The position numbers were made by a program, and so were the translations under genes. From Takakia lepidozioides (lineage: Eukaryota; Streptophyta; Takakiopsida; Takakiales; Takakiaceae), in contig CM060733.1 in NCBI GenBank assembly GCA_030704615.1, forward strand, positions 51,150,001-51,214,000: DNA of 64,000 nucleotides, in the 5' to 3' direction. Numbering within the stretch: the stretch's first letter is position 1; every line of letters starts with the position of its first letter. Shown here in pieces: positions 40,650 through 52,760 of the stretch. The notes below the pieces were generated by a model that saw only the letters and a list, made by a program, of their open reading frames with translations, made no database searches and was not told the DNA's origin.

Positions 40650-41530
40650 GAGTGTTGGGAGGGTATATTGAATTCAATATACCCTCAGGGTCCGGGTTTC
40701 AAATTTGTGTGCATATACAATCCGGGTCGGGTTAGGGTAAAATAAGATCTGAGTAATGAGCCGGGATAGGGTATATCCGGGTATTCATATAATATACCCT
40801 CAGGGCCAGGGTAGATTAAGGGTCCGGGCCTATTATTCCTATTATCTTCCTTAAGCAAATAATGGAACAACACAATAATTTTTTTTTAAAACTTTAAAAC
40901 AGTCCAATAGAAAATGGCGCAGCTAATTCATGTTTTCAACACTTTAAAAAAGTTTCGGAGTCGTATTCCCCTCGGATGCTTCAGGGCTTTCTTCGGGATT
41001 GTTTTTTTCTTGTTTCTCCTTTTAATTTTACTATTGGGCACCACTCTCTTTTTCAAAAATAAAATAAAATACATCTATTGGCATATAATGAAAAAAATAA
41101 AACCCCTGAGAAGCCATAAGGTAGATTACATACCCCTGGTTGAGGACAAGCTCAACCATAACCGAAGAGAGAAATGGCACATTACTTGGCAATTACAATG
41201 GCACAGTTACACATTTATTTGTGGTCCAATAGAAAAAGGGAGCAAGCAATTCATTTTTAGCATATTAGTGTGTGGTCCAATAGAAAAAGATGCACTAGGT
41301 GGGTTGTCGTGGGCTCCTGTGGGCCCATGTGGGATAAACCCGGACCCTGTGAGGTAGATAGCCACCGGGTAGGGTCTGGGTATCCTTAGAAGCTTGGAGT
41401 CAGGGTAGGGTCCGGTTCGGGTAGGATGCAGTTAAATACCCGGCCAATAGGGTCCGGGTCAAGGTATCATGCAATTGGCGGGACAGGATATATTATATAC
41501 CCAGGTATTTAATATACCCGCCCAACACTG
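40650..41530. mobile_element. Non-autonomous hAT-type DNA transposon, 881 bp
   Basis: Terminal inverted repeats are AGTGTTGGGAGGGTATATT at the left (from 40651) and, on the minus strand from 41529, AGTGTTGGGCGGGTATATT. The 8-bp flanks are atcaaaac (40642-40649) and gtcaaaac (41531-41538), one mismatch. AGTGTTGGG termini and 8-bp duplications fit hAT elements. A 147-codon frame (40914-41357) with one hydrophobic stretch shows no transposase similarity and is probably chance. Confidence 0.8.
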
Positions 41531-42218
41531 GTCAAAACAACCCCCTATGTCCTTAATACATAGCCCCATAGCCTCTAGGTCCTAGGTTCAAACCCCCCCT
41601 AGAGCTAAAATAGCTTTTCAAACAGTAGATGAAAAACTACTTTTTCATCCATAGATCATCCACTATCATCCGTCCTACGGATGAAATATTGTTTATCTCA
41701 TCCGTCCCCCATCCATCCATGGCGAACCATCCACTATTCCCCATTCCTAAAAAAATGTTGCTTCTAACAAATGAATAATATATTTTGGTGGGTCCACTGT
41801 TGGTTCCTCCACCTTCCTAAAGTGCATTTTAAGGCTGGGTGCAAACGGAAATGACTCCCTCTCCACTCCAAATCCCCTTCTACCCCTCCCAAAAGCTTTG
41901 TACTTCTTGTCCGCTTTTCGTGAGGAAGGTGTCTCGGTGTGAGCCGAGCGGCCGATTCCCCATCTGATCACCTATGACATACCAAAACGAAGGTCTCGAA
42001 GACCTCCACCCTCAATTGGTTTGGGCCTTGGACAACGAGGCAGTGAGATGGCCGAGAGAGCAAGATGGCCGAAACATGGAAGTTGGCCCAACCTACACCA
42101 ATATGAGCCACTCTCCCCCTTATTTCGTTCTCTGTCTCCCATGCTTCGTTGTCTCCTATCAAATCGTGTATCCCTAAACTATGGAAGCAAGAAGGCATAA
42201 TATTCTTGTGGCCCACAA
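41531..42218. other. Non-coding stretch
   Basis: No gene recognised. A B-box-like ggttcaaaccc occurs at 41587-41597 without a good A box. Confidence 0.35.
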
Positions 42219-42380
42219 CCAAGTTGTAGCCCAATGGTAATGGGCACATACCACCTCGGAAGTGGTTGTGGGTTCAATCCACCCTTGGTGTCCTAGCGGA
42301 AGGTAGTAACCCTTCGGGATGAAGAGACACCATAATTTACGCTTCCTTTGGGAGGCGTCAAATATTTATTTAATTATTCT
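42219..42380 (+). repeat. tRNA-derived SINE
   Basis: A perfect A box TAGCCCAATGG (42227-42237) and a B box GGTTCAATCC (42271-42280) are 33 bp apart, with tRNA-like sequence between them. The downstream part is not tRNA-like. The arrangement is a SINE head rather than a tRNA gene. Confidence 0.6.
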
Positions 42381-43995
42381 TGTGGCCTTGGTCCTCTTCA
42401 TGGCCTACAAGCGCGTGATTACAACCATTTTGGCATTGCAACAAGTTCTTATAAATGAGCAATTTGTTGGATTGTTGATTATGTTTGTGTTCATATGGAA
42501 GGAGGTCCAAGAGATAGAGAGGGCTGATGATTCTATGGGCAGAACCTCCATTTAGCGCTTGCCGCGAGGTGGCTGTCGAGAGTCTCTAGTATGTAGTCTC
42601 TACCTGCGTACAACCCCATCTATGACATGTTTCCATCTCACGGCTGTGATAGGCTTCAAAAACTATATCTTAATGGTAGGTTTTTTGGGCCCAAGGGTCT
42701 CCATCCCAGGAACATTCCTTTTGTTGGGCTGCTCGCCCAAGAGTTTGGCGCCATAAATCATGCCATGTAGGTAGCCATGTCCTTGGCCCGGACCCTCGTG
42801 TAAATCGCTTGGGCCCGATTTGAGGCTCTTGACCAATAGGATTTCTTGTTTCTAGCTTGATCTTGGGGCGGGCCCTCGTGTAAACTGGCCGTTAGTATCT
42901 AGTCTCTACGTTGCTTTTTTAAACAATCAATTTGAAATTGATATGGGTAAACGGTTACACTAACCTAACAGGTTGTGATCTTGGTAACCACCGGGATGGG
43001 TATGTTGGAATCAGCCACCTTTCTATTTAAACTCCAGATTTTTGAGCCGCCAAACACGCATCTAGACTCTATCTTCTCGAAGTAGAGAGGACAAGTGAGC
43101 ATCGGTGTTCATGTAGGCATGTTTGCAAGCTTGCAAGCTTGCAAGCTTTAGTCTGTATTTTTGATGAGATCAACTACTATCTTCAGTTGATAAGTTGCAA
43201 TCGAAAAACTGATATTCGTGCAGATCTCCGTTTTTTTATCTAAATTATCGATTCCCATGTGCGTGGATCGGTAGGCGCTGCAAGGTGAGCGCTGTGTTTC
43301 TATTGAGACTGTGGCTCAGGAGATCTTTCGAACGATATAGAATTAGTTGGCTTTGCTCGGCGGGTTGTATCATGGTTCATGCAGGTCACTGGAAGCAAAG
43401 TTATAACATGACCAGCTTTATTTGATCTTGGAGGTCGGTCAGAATTATACATGTACATCACGAAGCTGTTACATTACCTGCAAGTGTACTATTCAGGACA
43501 TCACAGAAGTTCAAGTGATATACAATGCTCAGTAGTCAAGCATTGCGCCATGCATAAATTCTCAAACCTTTGTAATATTTCTAGCGTTAGCCTAAAGTGT
43601 ACGTCAAGGACGCATCTGGAAGCATCACAGGAACTAAACACTCTCTAACTGGCTAGCTCATATGGATCCTATCTAGATAATAGTACACGTAATGTAGGTA
43701 CAAAACTTGCAGTATCATGAACAACATAATCGGTCACTTTCAGCATGGAACATCCCTAGTCGGCCTGCATAAAGCACAGTACACGCCATATGGGATCTTC
43801 GTGCAACGTAAACGAGCTCTAGATGGCATGGTGACATGATTTGTAATTCCTGCACATTGTGGAGCCTCTTTGGAGCTCCGAACGTGATAGACTTGGAGTG
43901 AGACACAAAGTCTTAATAATAGTGACTTACTGGGGAGCTGACTTTGGTGGTAAGTGCTCTCCACAGGCTAGGTCTTTGGAGGATATTGAACACAA
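42381..43995. other. Non-coding stretch
   Basis: Short ORFs only. A 3-4-fold gcaagctt repeat lies at 43124-43150. No gene or element is recognised. Confidence 0.4.
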
Positions 43996-44198
43996 TTATA
44001 TCTGTGGCATTTTACATGGAACCTCCATCGTCGATGAGTTTCGACTTTGTGTAACCGTAAATGACTCTAGCTCATGGGGCACGGAAATTGATAGACAATA
44101 ATATAGCCTTGTGATAACAGACCATATGATTGACACCCAAGAGAGAAAATATAAGCTCATCAGCGAGCACATCATTGTAGTTGAATTTGAACGTGCTT

Positions 44199-44900
44199 TC
44201 ATATCCATTTCCCTGCACACTCTTGACTCAGCCATGTACAACTCCTGCATACATAGTGAGTAGGATTTGTAGCTGTTACACAATCAAGTCTCTCATAATG
44301 AGAATCATGCAGGAAGTGAACGATAGCCTTGGTGCGAAACAAGTCATATGGTTGCCACAAAGGAGGTTGAGGAAGACTAGATGCAGATCTTGCTGAAAAT
44401 TTCAGGTCAAAATGCACATGGTTCATGAACTTCCATCTCCCATAGCCAGCTCCGCACACGTCACAGGGGAGCTTCTTGCAGACGTGAGTTGGTTCTGGCG
44501 CAGTGACACCATCCAATTTCGTCACAGTGTGAGATGCCACGGCAACTGAACTAGCCTTTACGTGAAACAAGCAGACAAAATCAATACCATAGGAAGCGCC
44601 TTGATCGTAGAGATTAACATAGAAGTCTTCTTGTTGTCCTCCAGATAGATGCATACCTGTCTTCGAGATAAGATCATAAATGTTCTCGGATGTTGAAAAC
44701 AAAAGAAAGAGCGCTCAAGAGGGATCAGAGACCCCCAAGATCGGATGAGAGTTAGCTGGTAGCATGCGAGATTCAAGACCTCCAAAAGGGTTGAAACTGC
44801 AAAGACGCTTTATCAACTGTTCAGTGGGAGAAAGGAACCTGCAGTGTTCATAGTGGCGGCTTGACTGGTTTGTAGGAGCCCTTTATATACCCTTACATGG
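44199..44900 (-). CDS. Hypothetical minus-strand gene with TATA box
   Basis: A 167-codon frame (44702-44199) reads like natural protein: GMHLSGGQQEDFYVNLYDQG, then SVAVASHTVTKLDGVTAPEP and HVCKKLPCDVCGAGYG, with a cluster of three cysteines and His. Upstream on the same strand a TATA box GTATATAAAG (44889-44880) precedes short candidate coding segments (ESRMLPANSHPILGVSDPS). No family is recognised. It could be a small lineage-specific gene or an old gene relic; exon structure is undetermined. Confidence 0.3.
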
Positions 44901-46048
44901 GAAATGTCATGCATGGTTGTCCGCCATATATAGGAGCTGTCGGCAGGACTCTTCAAGCTATGGAGTAAGCAAAAACCTAGCCCACAGCTTAGGGAACTGA
45001 TCCATGAGCTTTCTGTAACCTGGAGCCTTCTAACTATTGTTTTCCATGATAATCCGTGTGCGAAGGAAGAGAGAGTGCCCATTCATGAGCTGCATGGCCC
45101 ACTGTATCTTTGTTTTTCCACATTATCCAATGAACCATGAGCTTGACTATAACCATGAAATTTGACCGTCAAAATTTCTTCCCCACCTGACATGAAAATT
45201 TTCAGTATGGGACAAAGAATGTTTGTCAAACCCAAGGGTGTGCATGGCAGTGTTTGGGAAGTTATTTACTTCTTAGAACACTCTGGAGTTGTAGGCAGAT
45301 ATATTCTTAAGGAATATAAATGACATTATTATATGTATGTATATGATCAGACATCCATGATCCGTTATGGGTTTTATGCACATCTTTTTTTTTATACCCT
45401 TCAAGTGTTGTTAAGGAAATGTGGGATATGATAAGGGCTGATGTAATAACCAGTACTAACCGCCGCCAAGCTATAAAGTAAATCTTTCTCCCTTAAGAAC
45501 AATTATGATAATTTTCTTTTTCTTTTCTAAGAAAGGGGACAAAGGCCCTTTAGTTTTATTATCAAGGAAAAATAACCTTGAGGTTGATGATAATAATGAT
45601 AAACATTGATGGATATATTGGACACATAACTTATTTGCGACACTAACAAGGGGACGCGTTGGACACTATGTACTTATTGTGACATTTTGAGGAAATAATT
45701 CAAACCCAGATGTTGAAATCAGAGTAGGGAAACGGTGTTGCCCTTGAAACCCAAGTATGTAGTCCTTCCGGCGACTTTTGAAAAATAAAAAATGGAAAAC
45801 AAAACAAAGTTGGATATAAGAAACAGTTCCAATCGACATCGAATCATTTTAAAGTTTTATTATTTGTTTTGGGTTTGGGCAAACTATATGCAGAGGAACA
45901 CCATATATGTATTTTCAACTTGCATTGGTAAGATGGAATCCCCTTGTATTCAAATAGACATGTCTTTTCCTATATTGGGCATGGCACATACACTAATTTC
46001 TATAAGTTGTCATCTTTCTTTCTTGGACTTGGCACCAAGATCTCCAAC
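44901..46048. other. Non-coding stretch
   Basis: AT-rich. No gene or repeat structure recognised. Confidence 0.4.
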
Positions 46049-46051
46049 TAA

Positions 46052-46346
46052 GAGCATCTCCACGGTGAGCACGGCCCGTCATACGTTATATACCCTGGTT
46101 ACAAGGGCGACGGTATTTTTTACAAGGACTGGTTGGCAGACACTCCACGGCTGGGACTGTAGGAGACCAGGTTGGTGGGGTCCCGGTATGATTGGCAAAA
46201 GTGTCGGGTGGGAGGCACATTTCAGGCGGGCCCGGCAGCAATTCTATCGGGCAGAGCCAACCGTGGAGCAAGTTGCGCTACTTTTTGGACCCCGCGCCGT
46301 TAGATTGCCGTTTTCGGCCAAGTGTCGTGGCACCGTGGAGATGCTC
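46052..46346. mobile_element. PIF/Harbinger-type MITE, 295 bp
   Basis: Inverted ends are GAGCATCTCCACGGTG (from 46052) and its complement CACCGTGGAGATGCTC (ending 46346), perfect over 16 bp. The 3-bp flank is taa on both sides (46049-46051 and 46347-46349). Both the GAGCATCTCC terminus and the TWA target duplication are typical of plant PIF/Harbinger MITEs. Confidence 0.85.
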
Positions 46347-47305
46347 TAAGAGCATGACCAGCAGCGGCGCGGTAAACAGACACGCCAACGGCGATATGCT
46401 AGCCCATTTTTGGCCCGGAGCCCCTATCGTACCGTGGCAGCTGGTGTGAAGGCCAGCAGCATTGCAGCCTCCCACGACAAACCCCATGTTTCTCGCTGAC
46501 GACGTCACGCTCTTGTGCCATTTGGTACGGTTGTGAGTAACAACTTCATTTCCATCGTAGCTGGAACACCACGTGTGCCTTTTCATCGTACAACCTGATC
46601 TTGGCCCACCAGATTTGAAGATACTGTGCCAAGATCAGGGACGACAAAAGAGCAAAATATGTCGGAGAGGGGGTGAATTCAAGCAGGGACGGGGGCTTAG
46701 GGAGCCTCACACGGTGCTGCTGGGGACACAGACAGGCAGCCCCGCATGTCATTTGGAGGTTAGCATGCCATTTTTTACGCTGCTGGCTATGCTTAAGATG
46801 TTTAGAAAAGTAGGGAGGTATTCTTCGATGTTACATTAATTAAAGTACAAACTTCTTATTTTCATAGTAAACATGTGAGGCAGAGAAGTCAACCCAACAG
46901 AGCAACATGTTCCATCATGTCAAAGAACATGTTAATTTCAGTGGATGGGAGAACCATTCAGAGCTCGTGAAGTGTTAATAAAATAATATGGGCTTTTCTA
47001 CCCTTTCATAAACTGAAAGGGTATCAGTATGCTGCAAGTAAATACCAGAAACATATGCGACCAAAAAGATGAATGGCTTTGAAAAATTTCTCCCGACATG
47101 CTCCCACCCATTTCAGGTGTTTTTCCCCTTAATGCAAACTATCAACGATTACCGACGGATTTTCTTAAGTGGATGTTTGGATCAATTTCCAAGTAGATTC
47201 TTCGGAATTTCTAGCAATTGGATATTGTGCAAGGCAGGAATATGAAGTCATGGATTAAGCATCGGCCACTGTGGATTCCAACCTGAAGGCTCGGGTAGGA
47301 AATTC
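46347..47305. other. Non-coding stretch
   Basis: Begins with a second gagcatgacc motif adjoining the MITE, for which I found no convincing inverted partner. Otherwise nothing recognised. Confidence 0.4.
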
Positions 47306-47570
47306 CACCTAGATTGGTGTTATGCAAACAAAATAAATGTGGGCTCTTGCCAAAAACAAGAGTAACTTACAATGTCACTTGATCGAAACTTACACTAATA
47401 TTGGTGTTCTGCAAACATAATAAAATGTGGACTCTTGCCAAAACAAGTGTAACTTATGGCATGTAACTTATGATAACTTATGACATCATTTTATCGAAAT
47501 TACACCGAGATCAATGTTATGCAAACAAAATAATTGTGGACTCTTGCCAACGCAAGCATATGGTGTCACA
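47306..47570. repeat. Degenerate ~80-bp direct repeats, three copies
   Basis: The phrase tgttatgcaaacaaaataa...gtggactcttgccaa recurs near 47319, 47404 (as tgttctgcaaacataataaa) and 47514, each followed by an aacttacaatg/aacttatg-like tract. Confidence 0.6.
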
Positions 47571-47605
47571 TGATCCCGAAAGGCTAGGACATGATCTCCC
47601 TTTTC

Positions 47606-47844
47606 ATGGAGCATGTGCCCAGCAGCGGCGCTCAAAAGTACACGCGCCCATGGTGCAAGGCTAGGGTAGAAGCACCATTCATGGTGCATGCGCCCCACAG
47701 TGGCGCTCAAAAGTACGCGCGCCCATGGTGCAAGGCTAGGGTAGAAGCTCCCTTCATGGCGCTTGTGCCCCACAATGGCACTGAAAAGTACGCGTGCCCA
47801 TGGTGCAAGGCTAGGGTAGAAGCTCCCTTCATGGCGCATGTGGG
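47606..47844. repeat. 75-bp tandem repeat, just over three copies
   Basis: Units begin catggagcatgtgccc (47606), catggtgcatgcgcccc (47681), catggcgcttgtgcccc (47756) and a partial fourth at 47831. All share caaggctagggtagaag. As 75 is a multiple of three, the frame stays open on both strands (25-residue repeat KYARPWCKARVEAPFM), but no start, domain or longer gene supports coding. Confidence 0.75.
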
Positions 47845-48530
47845 CACTACAACAAATTGCGGCTTTTACGTCTCTGTGTTATGACTGCAAATGCAGTCAT
47901 GGAAGCCATTTACGACTTCCTGACTCTGCAGACGTAAAGACCTAGTCAGTTGTGACATGGCAGATATGACTCTCCAGGCTGGCTGTCACGTGGCGCCAGA
48001 GCAGCCGTGGGGGTAGTCATACACGCTGACTTTACTGAATGACTGAACGGACAGTGTAGTCCATGTCAGCGGCTGTGCAAGAGTGGCACGTGCTCGATGC
48101 AGGAAATGACACGTGGCAGAGTGTTTAGCTCTCCATGACTGCGAACTATGACTACGGGTGTGCTAATCCAGTTGCAACACGTGGCGCGTTGCAGTTTTTA
48201 CACGTGGTCCATCAGCAGATTGACATGTGTCATGATGGGTGTTTTTTTTGGGGTGTATTGCTATTTTTTTACATATTTGTATTTCTGCCACGTGGTGTAG
48301 TACTTTTGGAGAGTGAAAATAGATGTAGTCATTATTATGACTATGATAGCAGTCATGTACATGTCTATTACAACAATGAAATATAATATACAATACAAAG
48401 AGAACAAGGCAGCAAGACATAACTGCAACAAGCTGAGCAAAACCAAGAGATTGCATACCATCTCTATTTACCAATCTATTTATCATTATCATTTTTGTTG
48501 CGATCTAAAAATACATTAAATAGTCGCATG
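47845..48530. mobile_element. CACTA-type terminus and subterminal repeats, right end not found
   Basis: CACTACAACAAATTGCGGC starts at 47845, precisely where the 75-bp tandem repeat breaks off. Inside are inverted and direct copies of gactgca/tgcagtc, tagtcat and tgactac (47880-48350), as in CACTA subterminal regions. The terminus nearly equals the one at 9561 (CACTACAACAAATGG). I found no matching right end, so the extent is uncertain. Confidence 0.5.
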
Positions 48531-49199
48531 TTCTCATGTGAATTATTTTGTCTAACTATAACACTTTGAAAAGTGTTCACCCAGAATCTTCTAACTACTC
48601 ATGTATTCCATCAATCTGCAACCCATAAAAAACGGCTTGCATGGCTTTAAGAATTACTACAGCAAGGACATTTGTTTGTTTTCCAAGTTCTTGCATAAGA
48701 TGCACCAACCAATATTGCATTGTGAGACACTCACTCGCTATACTCCAAAGCGTCCAGGGAAGGTCACTGAGCAACCTGCCAAGGCGGAAACAATTAAGAG
48801 AATTATCTAATACCATATATGAAAAACCAATGCTAGTGTTGTTTATGGTAACTTCTATCCCATGTCCTAAACAAACCAAAGCAAAAGGGTTGGTGTGTAT
48901 TGGCGAAGTCGTCAGATACTTCACAAAGAAACATGCACTAAAAATGAAACCCAGGATGATAGGAAGGTCACTCACGTTTATACAAAGACATCTTGCCCAT
49001 TGCCCAGCACCCTGCGTCACCCACACTCTATCTCTATTCCTTCAGCTATCCATGCCTCTGCACAAATCAAGCATTCATCCTTGCCTTGCTGCTAGCAGCT
49101 GACAATGACAGCCTACATTTGTTCTAGGAAACACCCAACTCAGCGTAGCACACTAGTTCCTATGCTGAATTGCATCTGCTACTCTCTGAAATGTTGCAG
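48531..49199. other. Non-coding stretch with a short direct repeat
   Basis: The segment 49037-49115 (ccttcagctatccatgcc ... gctgctagcagctgacaatg) recurs at 49608-49686, 571 bp away. A 143-codon minus-strand frame (49026-48595) is open but unrecognised. Confidence 0.4.
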
Positions 49200-50160
49200 G
49201 CATTCACCTTTCTGCCCCGGTTGACCTGTCAGTGACTGGGCTCAGATAAGTATTCATTCCACAGCTTCTCCTCATCTCTGTTACCTATTTTTTGACACTT
49301 TCCTGTTGTCACATTGGCAGTATCATGTCAAAGTCACTCCAAACTAGATTCACTCAACCAGCTAACTTGCAGAATTGAACATGTAAATTTAGGGCCGATT
49401 CTGATAAGAGGGAAAAACAGGGTGAAATGTGTTGAAGAAGATGCCTTCATTAGCAGTGCCTGATTTTATCACTTGTGCCGCTGCTCCCAGTTGACCATCT
49501 ACCCATGCAGGTTTCTTGTAGCTATTGATCCACAGGGAATCACAGGTAATCTTGTGCTTGAAATCTGGCCTTCTTGGATGAATCTGGACCCACACGAAAT
49601 CCCTGCTCCTTCAGCTATCCATGCCTCTGCACAAATCATGCATACATCCTCGCCTTGCTGCTAGCAGCTGACAATGACAACCTAGAATTGTCAAAGCAAA
49701 CACTAGCAGGGAAAACATGGTGAAATATGTTGAAGAAGGTACCTTCATCCTTTTCTCCATCATTTGCTTTCAGGTGTCCAAAGCCCCATCCCGCGCTCCT
49801 GCTCTGCACACCCTTCAAGCATCGCATTCCACGACACCACATCTAGTTCAGCCATAGTGTTGAACACTCCCTTGGCATCCTCAATGCTCCCACATTTAGC
49901 ATACATGGCCACCAGAGCCATGTTCAGGATGACATCTGGTACAATTGCAGATTTGATGATGTCACCAGGGATCTCTTTGCCCTTTTCCAGGGCTGCAGAC
50001 GCACTGCAAACGCACACAAACGTTATGTCGGTGGCCTTCACCCCTTCCCTCATCATTTTCTCAAAGGTTGGAGCCTCCATCCCGCACCCCAGCTGTGCAT
50101 ACCCAGCAATGAAATTGCCCTTTTCTTTTACAAATGAAAATGGCTCAAAGGCCCACAAGC
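49200..50160 (-). pseudogene. PPR pseudogene fragment with its 3' flank
   Basis: 49200-49540 repeats the block at 1706-2070. 49740-50120 encodes on the minus strand ALVAMYAKCGSIEDAKGVFN, TMAELDVVSWNAMLEGCAEQ, and VCSASAALEKGKEIPGD. It is the closest relative of the fragment at 2071-2460. The PPR frame ends at about 50108, where the segment shared with 37.1 kb begins. Confidence 0.7.
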
Positions 50161-50800
50161 TAGGCCTCTTGCCTTAGTTCTCAAGCATCCTACCTAACTA
50201 GGGAGCTTCAAGCTCCACCCCCTAGGACCTAGGCTTCCTCAAGCCACAAACTAGCAAGCATCTAAACAACCAAGCAACCACTTGCCACTGAGTCATAGGT
50301 TGTCCGGAGTCCCATCCACTTGTCCCACACCACTAACAAGTCCACGTTCCGCCGTTTGAAGTCGTCCTGACCTACGTTGTCGTTCCGATGCAACCTTTCG
50401 CTTTGTTGCGATATTTCATCGCTATACATGTTGTTTCTTCCAATTGCCAAGCTCCTCGCCGTGTGGTCCTACTGGACTTGAAAGGCAGGAGAACAGAGAG
50501 ATCACAATCTGAGACCGGAACTGTCGTCCTATAATGTTTGAACAAGATTACCTTGCTGTTTCTGGTACCGAATTGGCAACCTAATATGCTGTCGATGCAG
50601 CTTCCTACGGTCATCTTGCCGCCAAAACTCCTCTCCATGGTCGTCGCAGACACTGTCTAATTTCCTACGTGCTTTACCAACGATTTCCAGATAACTAACA
50701 AACTGTTTTTTACAGTACAATGCCAAAACCGCTTGTCTTATGATCAAAACGATCTGAAAAGAAAGTTGTACCAATATATGCATCTACAAGGTCGAGCAGA
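50105..50800. repeat. Duplicated segment (partner at 37131-38280)
   Basis: Carries the same two blocks as 37139-37310 and 37795-38280 with shorter spacing between them. About 480 bp present between the blocks in the other copy are missing here. Confidence 0.65.
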
Positions 50801-51838
50801 AGTGCGTTGGGAGGCTTTAAGTTGTTGGAGTATAGAGGCGGTTGGGGCATAACGGAATTCTTGGAGGAGATCTTGTTGATTGTGGGGAAAAAGTAGGCAG
50901 GGGAGGTCACAATCAAGGGTACAAGAGGTAGTTGGGTGACAGAATAGGGAACGAAGGTGAAGCAGATATCTGCATGTTTTGATAATAGCACGGGAATGTT
51001 TCAAGGTGCAGTCATTCCCAGTGGCTGCAGTGAGCTGGGTGAGAATAGTAATATGACGTGCTTTGAAGTAGACAAGGATGAGTTTTCTTTGACGGGGGTG
51101 TGAAGTTTCAAATTGTGTGAGGAATGAGGTGTTGAGCCATGCGTGTTCAAGTGGTGATACGGAGTTGGGTAGCCCGGGAGGTCAGTTTGTATGTTGATTC
51201 TCATTTGGCGTAAGATGAACAGTGTGTGAGCGGTAGAGGAGTGAAGACAAGATTGGGGGTGGAGAGAGGGGAGGGAGTACAATCCATTATATTTATAGGC
51301 CAAGTGTTTAAAGAGTCCTCTAAAAATTAGCCCTAAGGCGACAAATGTTTTATGGTTATCCGTGGCTTTTTGCTTTGTGACAGCATACGCAGTTTTTTTT
51401 GCATCCCGACCGATTTTGGAGAGGGAGGCGACCCACTGTAGAAGGTGGGATGGATCCACTGGTAGTGGCATAAGTGATAGACATATAGGTAGGATGTTTA
51501 GACATGTGATGCGGGGGTCAATTTTCCAATTATTATAGGATGGGGTCGAGGGGTGGGGGATGACAGTGCTCAAGAGCTCGGTGTATGGTATGATAGATGT
51601 CAAGATGGGAGGTCCATTCGTGTTTTTGAGTTCGGGTAAGGTAACCCCCGTTTTGTTTTGAACGGGCAGTCTGGGGGAGATCGGGGGGGGGGGGGGGGGG
51701 TGGGGGGGGGGGGGGGGGGGAGCATGTGGCTAATACACTTTTAGTCATTTCTTGGATTGTAGGGGTGAGTGTGATTTCGGGTTCCATCCATGCAACATTG
51801 GGGGGCTCACGACCACTAAGCGTGACGCCCAAGCTCAC
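50801..51838 (-). CDS. Hypothetical minus-strand ORFs
   Basis: Three minus-strand frames follow each other: 51838-51533, 51603-51001 (200 codons) and 51004-50744. They contain Pro/His/Ser-rich sequence and a polyproline tract coded by the G run at 51681-51719. The longest (SKIGRDAKKTAYAVTKQKAT) has no recognised domain. Overlapping frames without stops over 1 kb are noteworthy, but I cannot support a gene. Confidence 0.2.
51681..51721 (+). repeat. Long G homopolymer with one interruption
   Basis: About 17 G, one T, then about 20 G. Strong G-quadruplex potential on the plus strand and a likely assembly-length error site. Confidence 0.8.
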
Positions 51839-52160
51839 GATTAGTGGGTCAAACGTGAGCCTGGGCTCATAGGCTCACGCGAACAGGCTCATGGTGTAGC
51901 TTCCCTAGCCGTCTCCTTGGTCGCCAGAATATCTTCGAGATTATTTATGGCTATATATGATGCTCTCAAGTCTCTCCTCTACCAACCTACTTCAACATAC
52001 TTTTTATTTACAGGCAGCTTGGTCTTCCTATACCTTCTCACCAACAAAATTTGCATGCCATCATCACAGATTCACCATCCTGAAAAAGAATCGTCGATGT
52101 TGTATCCTCTTTACCGCTGCAAATCCATATATATAAAGTTCAATCTCACACAGACATAAT

Positions 52161-52525
52161 AGAGTTATCCGTAAAGTGAGCCTGAGTTTGGTACCCTGCT
52201 TGGACCCGAGTTACGGGTTTCATCTTGAGTTCGAGTTAATCCGAAAGTGCAGAAAACTGAGCACGAAGTCAAAAAAGAGGGCACCAAATCATAAACTGGG
52301 GATGAGGGCAACTGTTGCTATGGCGCGAGCTCTGACCACCTCCGCCTCGACGACTAACAAAACTCGGCACCAAACTCCTGCCACCCCCATTTTCCTAGTC
52401 CTGGCAGTTTGGTCCCGTTTTTTTTTCTGGTCATACCGCTTGATCTTGAGTTTCGAGTTTCATACCGAGTTTTGGCCAAACTCAGGGTTCTCATGCCGAG
52501 TTTGGGACCCTTTACGGATAACTCT
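52161..52525. mobile_element. MITE with AGAGTTATCCGTAAAG inverted ends, 365 bp
   Basis: The left end AGAGTTATCCGTAAAG (52161-52176) is exactly complementary to the right end (52510-52525), and imperfect inverted similarity continues inward (gagtttgg / ccaaactc). Flanks are aat on both sides (52158-52160 and 52526-52528). The superfamily is not clear from these ends. Confidence 0.75.
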
Positions 52526-52669
52526 AATAGGTAATGACATAGCATACCATCTTGCTCAACTTGGTGCCATTCAGCCAATCACCAACCCCTAGACCAGCCC
52601 TATCCACCGGTTGAACACATACCCATTTTGGCTATTTTGCTAGTCCGGGACTTCATGTACTTGCCTTGC

Positions 52670-52760
52670 CGTCATATATATATATATAGCCAAACTGTGC
52701 GTTCGCAGCGGTTTGTGTCCTTAGCGACGGAACCGTCGAGCGCGGCGATGGAGATGGTGA
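52670..52760 (+). promoter_or_regulatory. Candidate core promoter and first ATG
   Basis: An atatatatatatatag tract (52675-52690) is followed about 60 bp later by gcgATGGAGATG (52748). The ATG opens a 59-codon frame. It could be a 5' exon of the LRRC9 gene 2.2 kb downstream or of an unrelated transcript. No splice link can be shown by eye. Confidence 0.2.

Noticed and set aside
40914-41357. 147-codon frame with a hydrophobic segment inside the hAT element
   Set aside because: Low complexity, no transposase or other domain, and AT-rich context. Chance ORF is more likely.
41555-41610. tRNA gene or SINE suggested by ggttcaaaccc
   Set aside because: Only the B box fits; no A box at the right distance and no cloverleaf.
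46350-46500. A second Harbinger MITE beginning gagcatgaccagcagc
   Set aside because: No inverted partner or second taa flank found downstream.
48595-49026. 143-codon minus-strand ORF as a membrane protein gene
   Set aside because: Hydrophobic stretches only; no promoter, splice or family support, and the region shares repeats with 49.6 kb.
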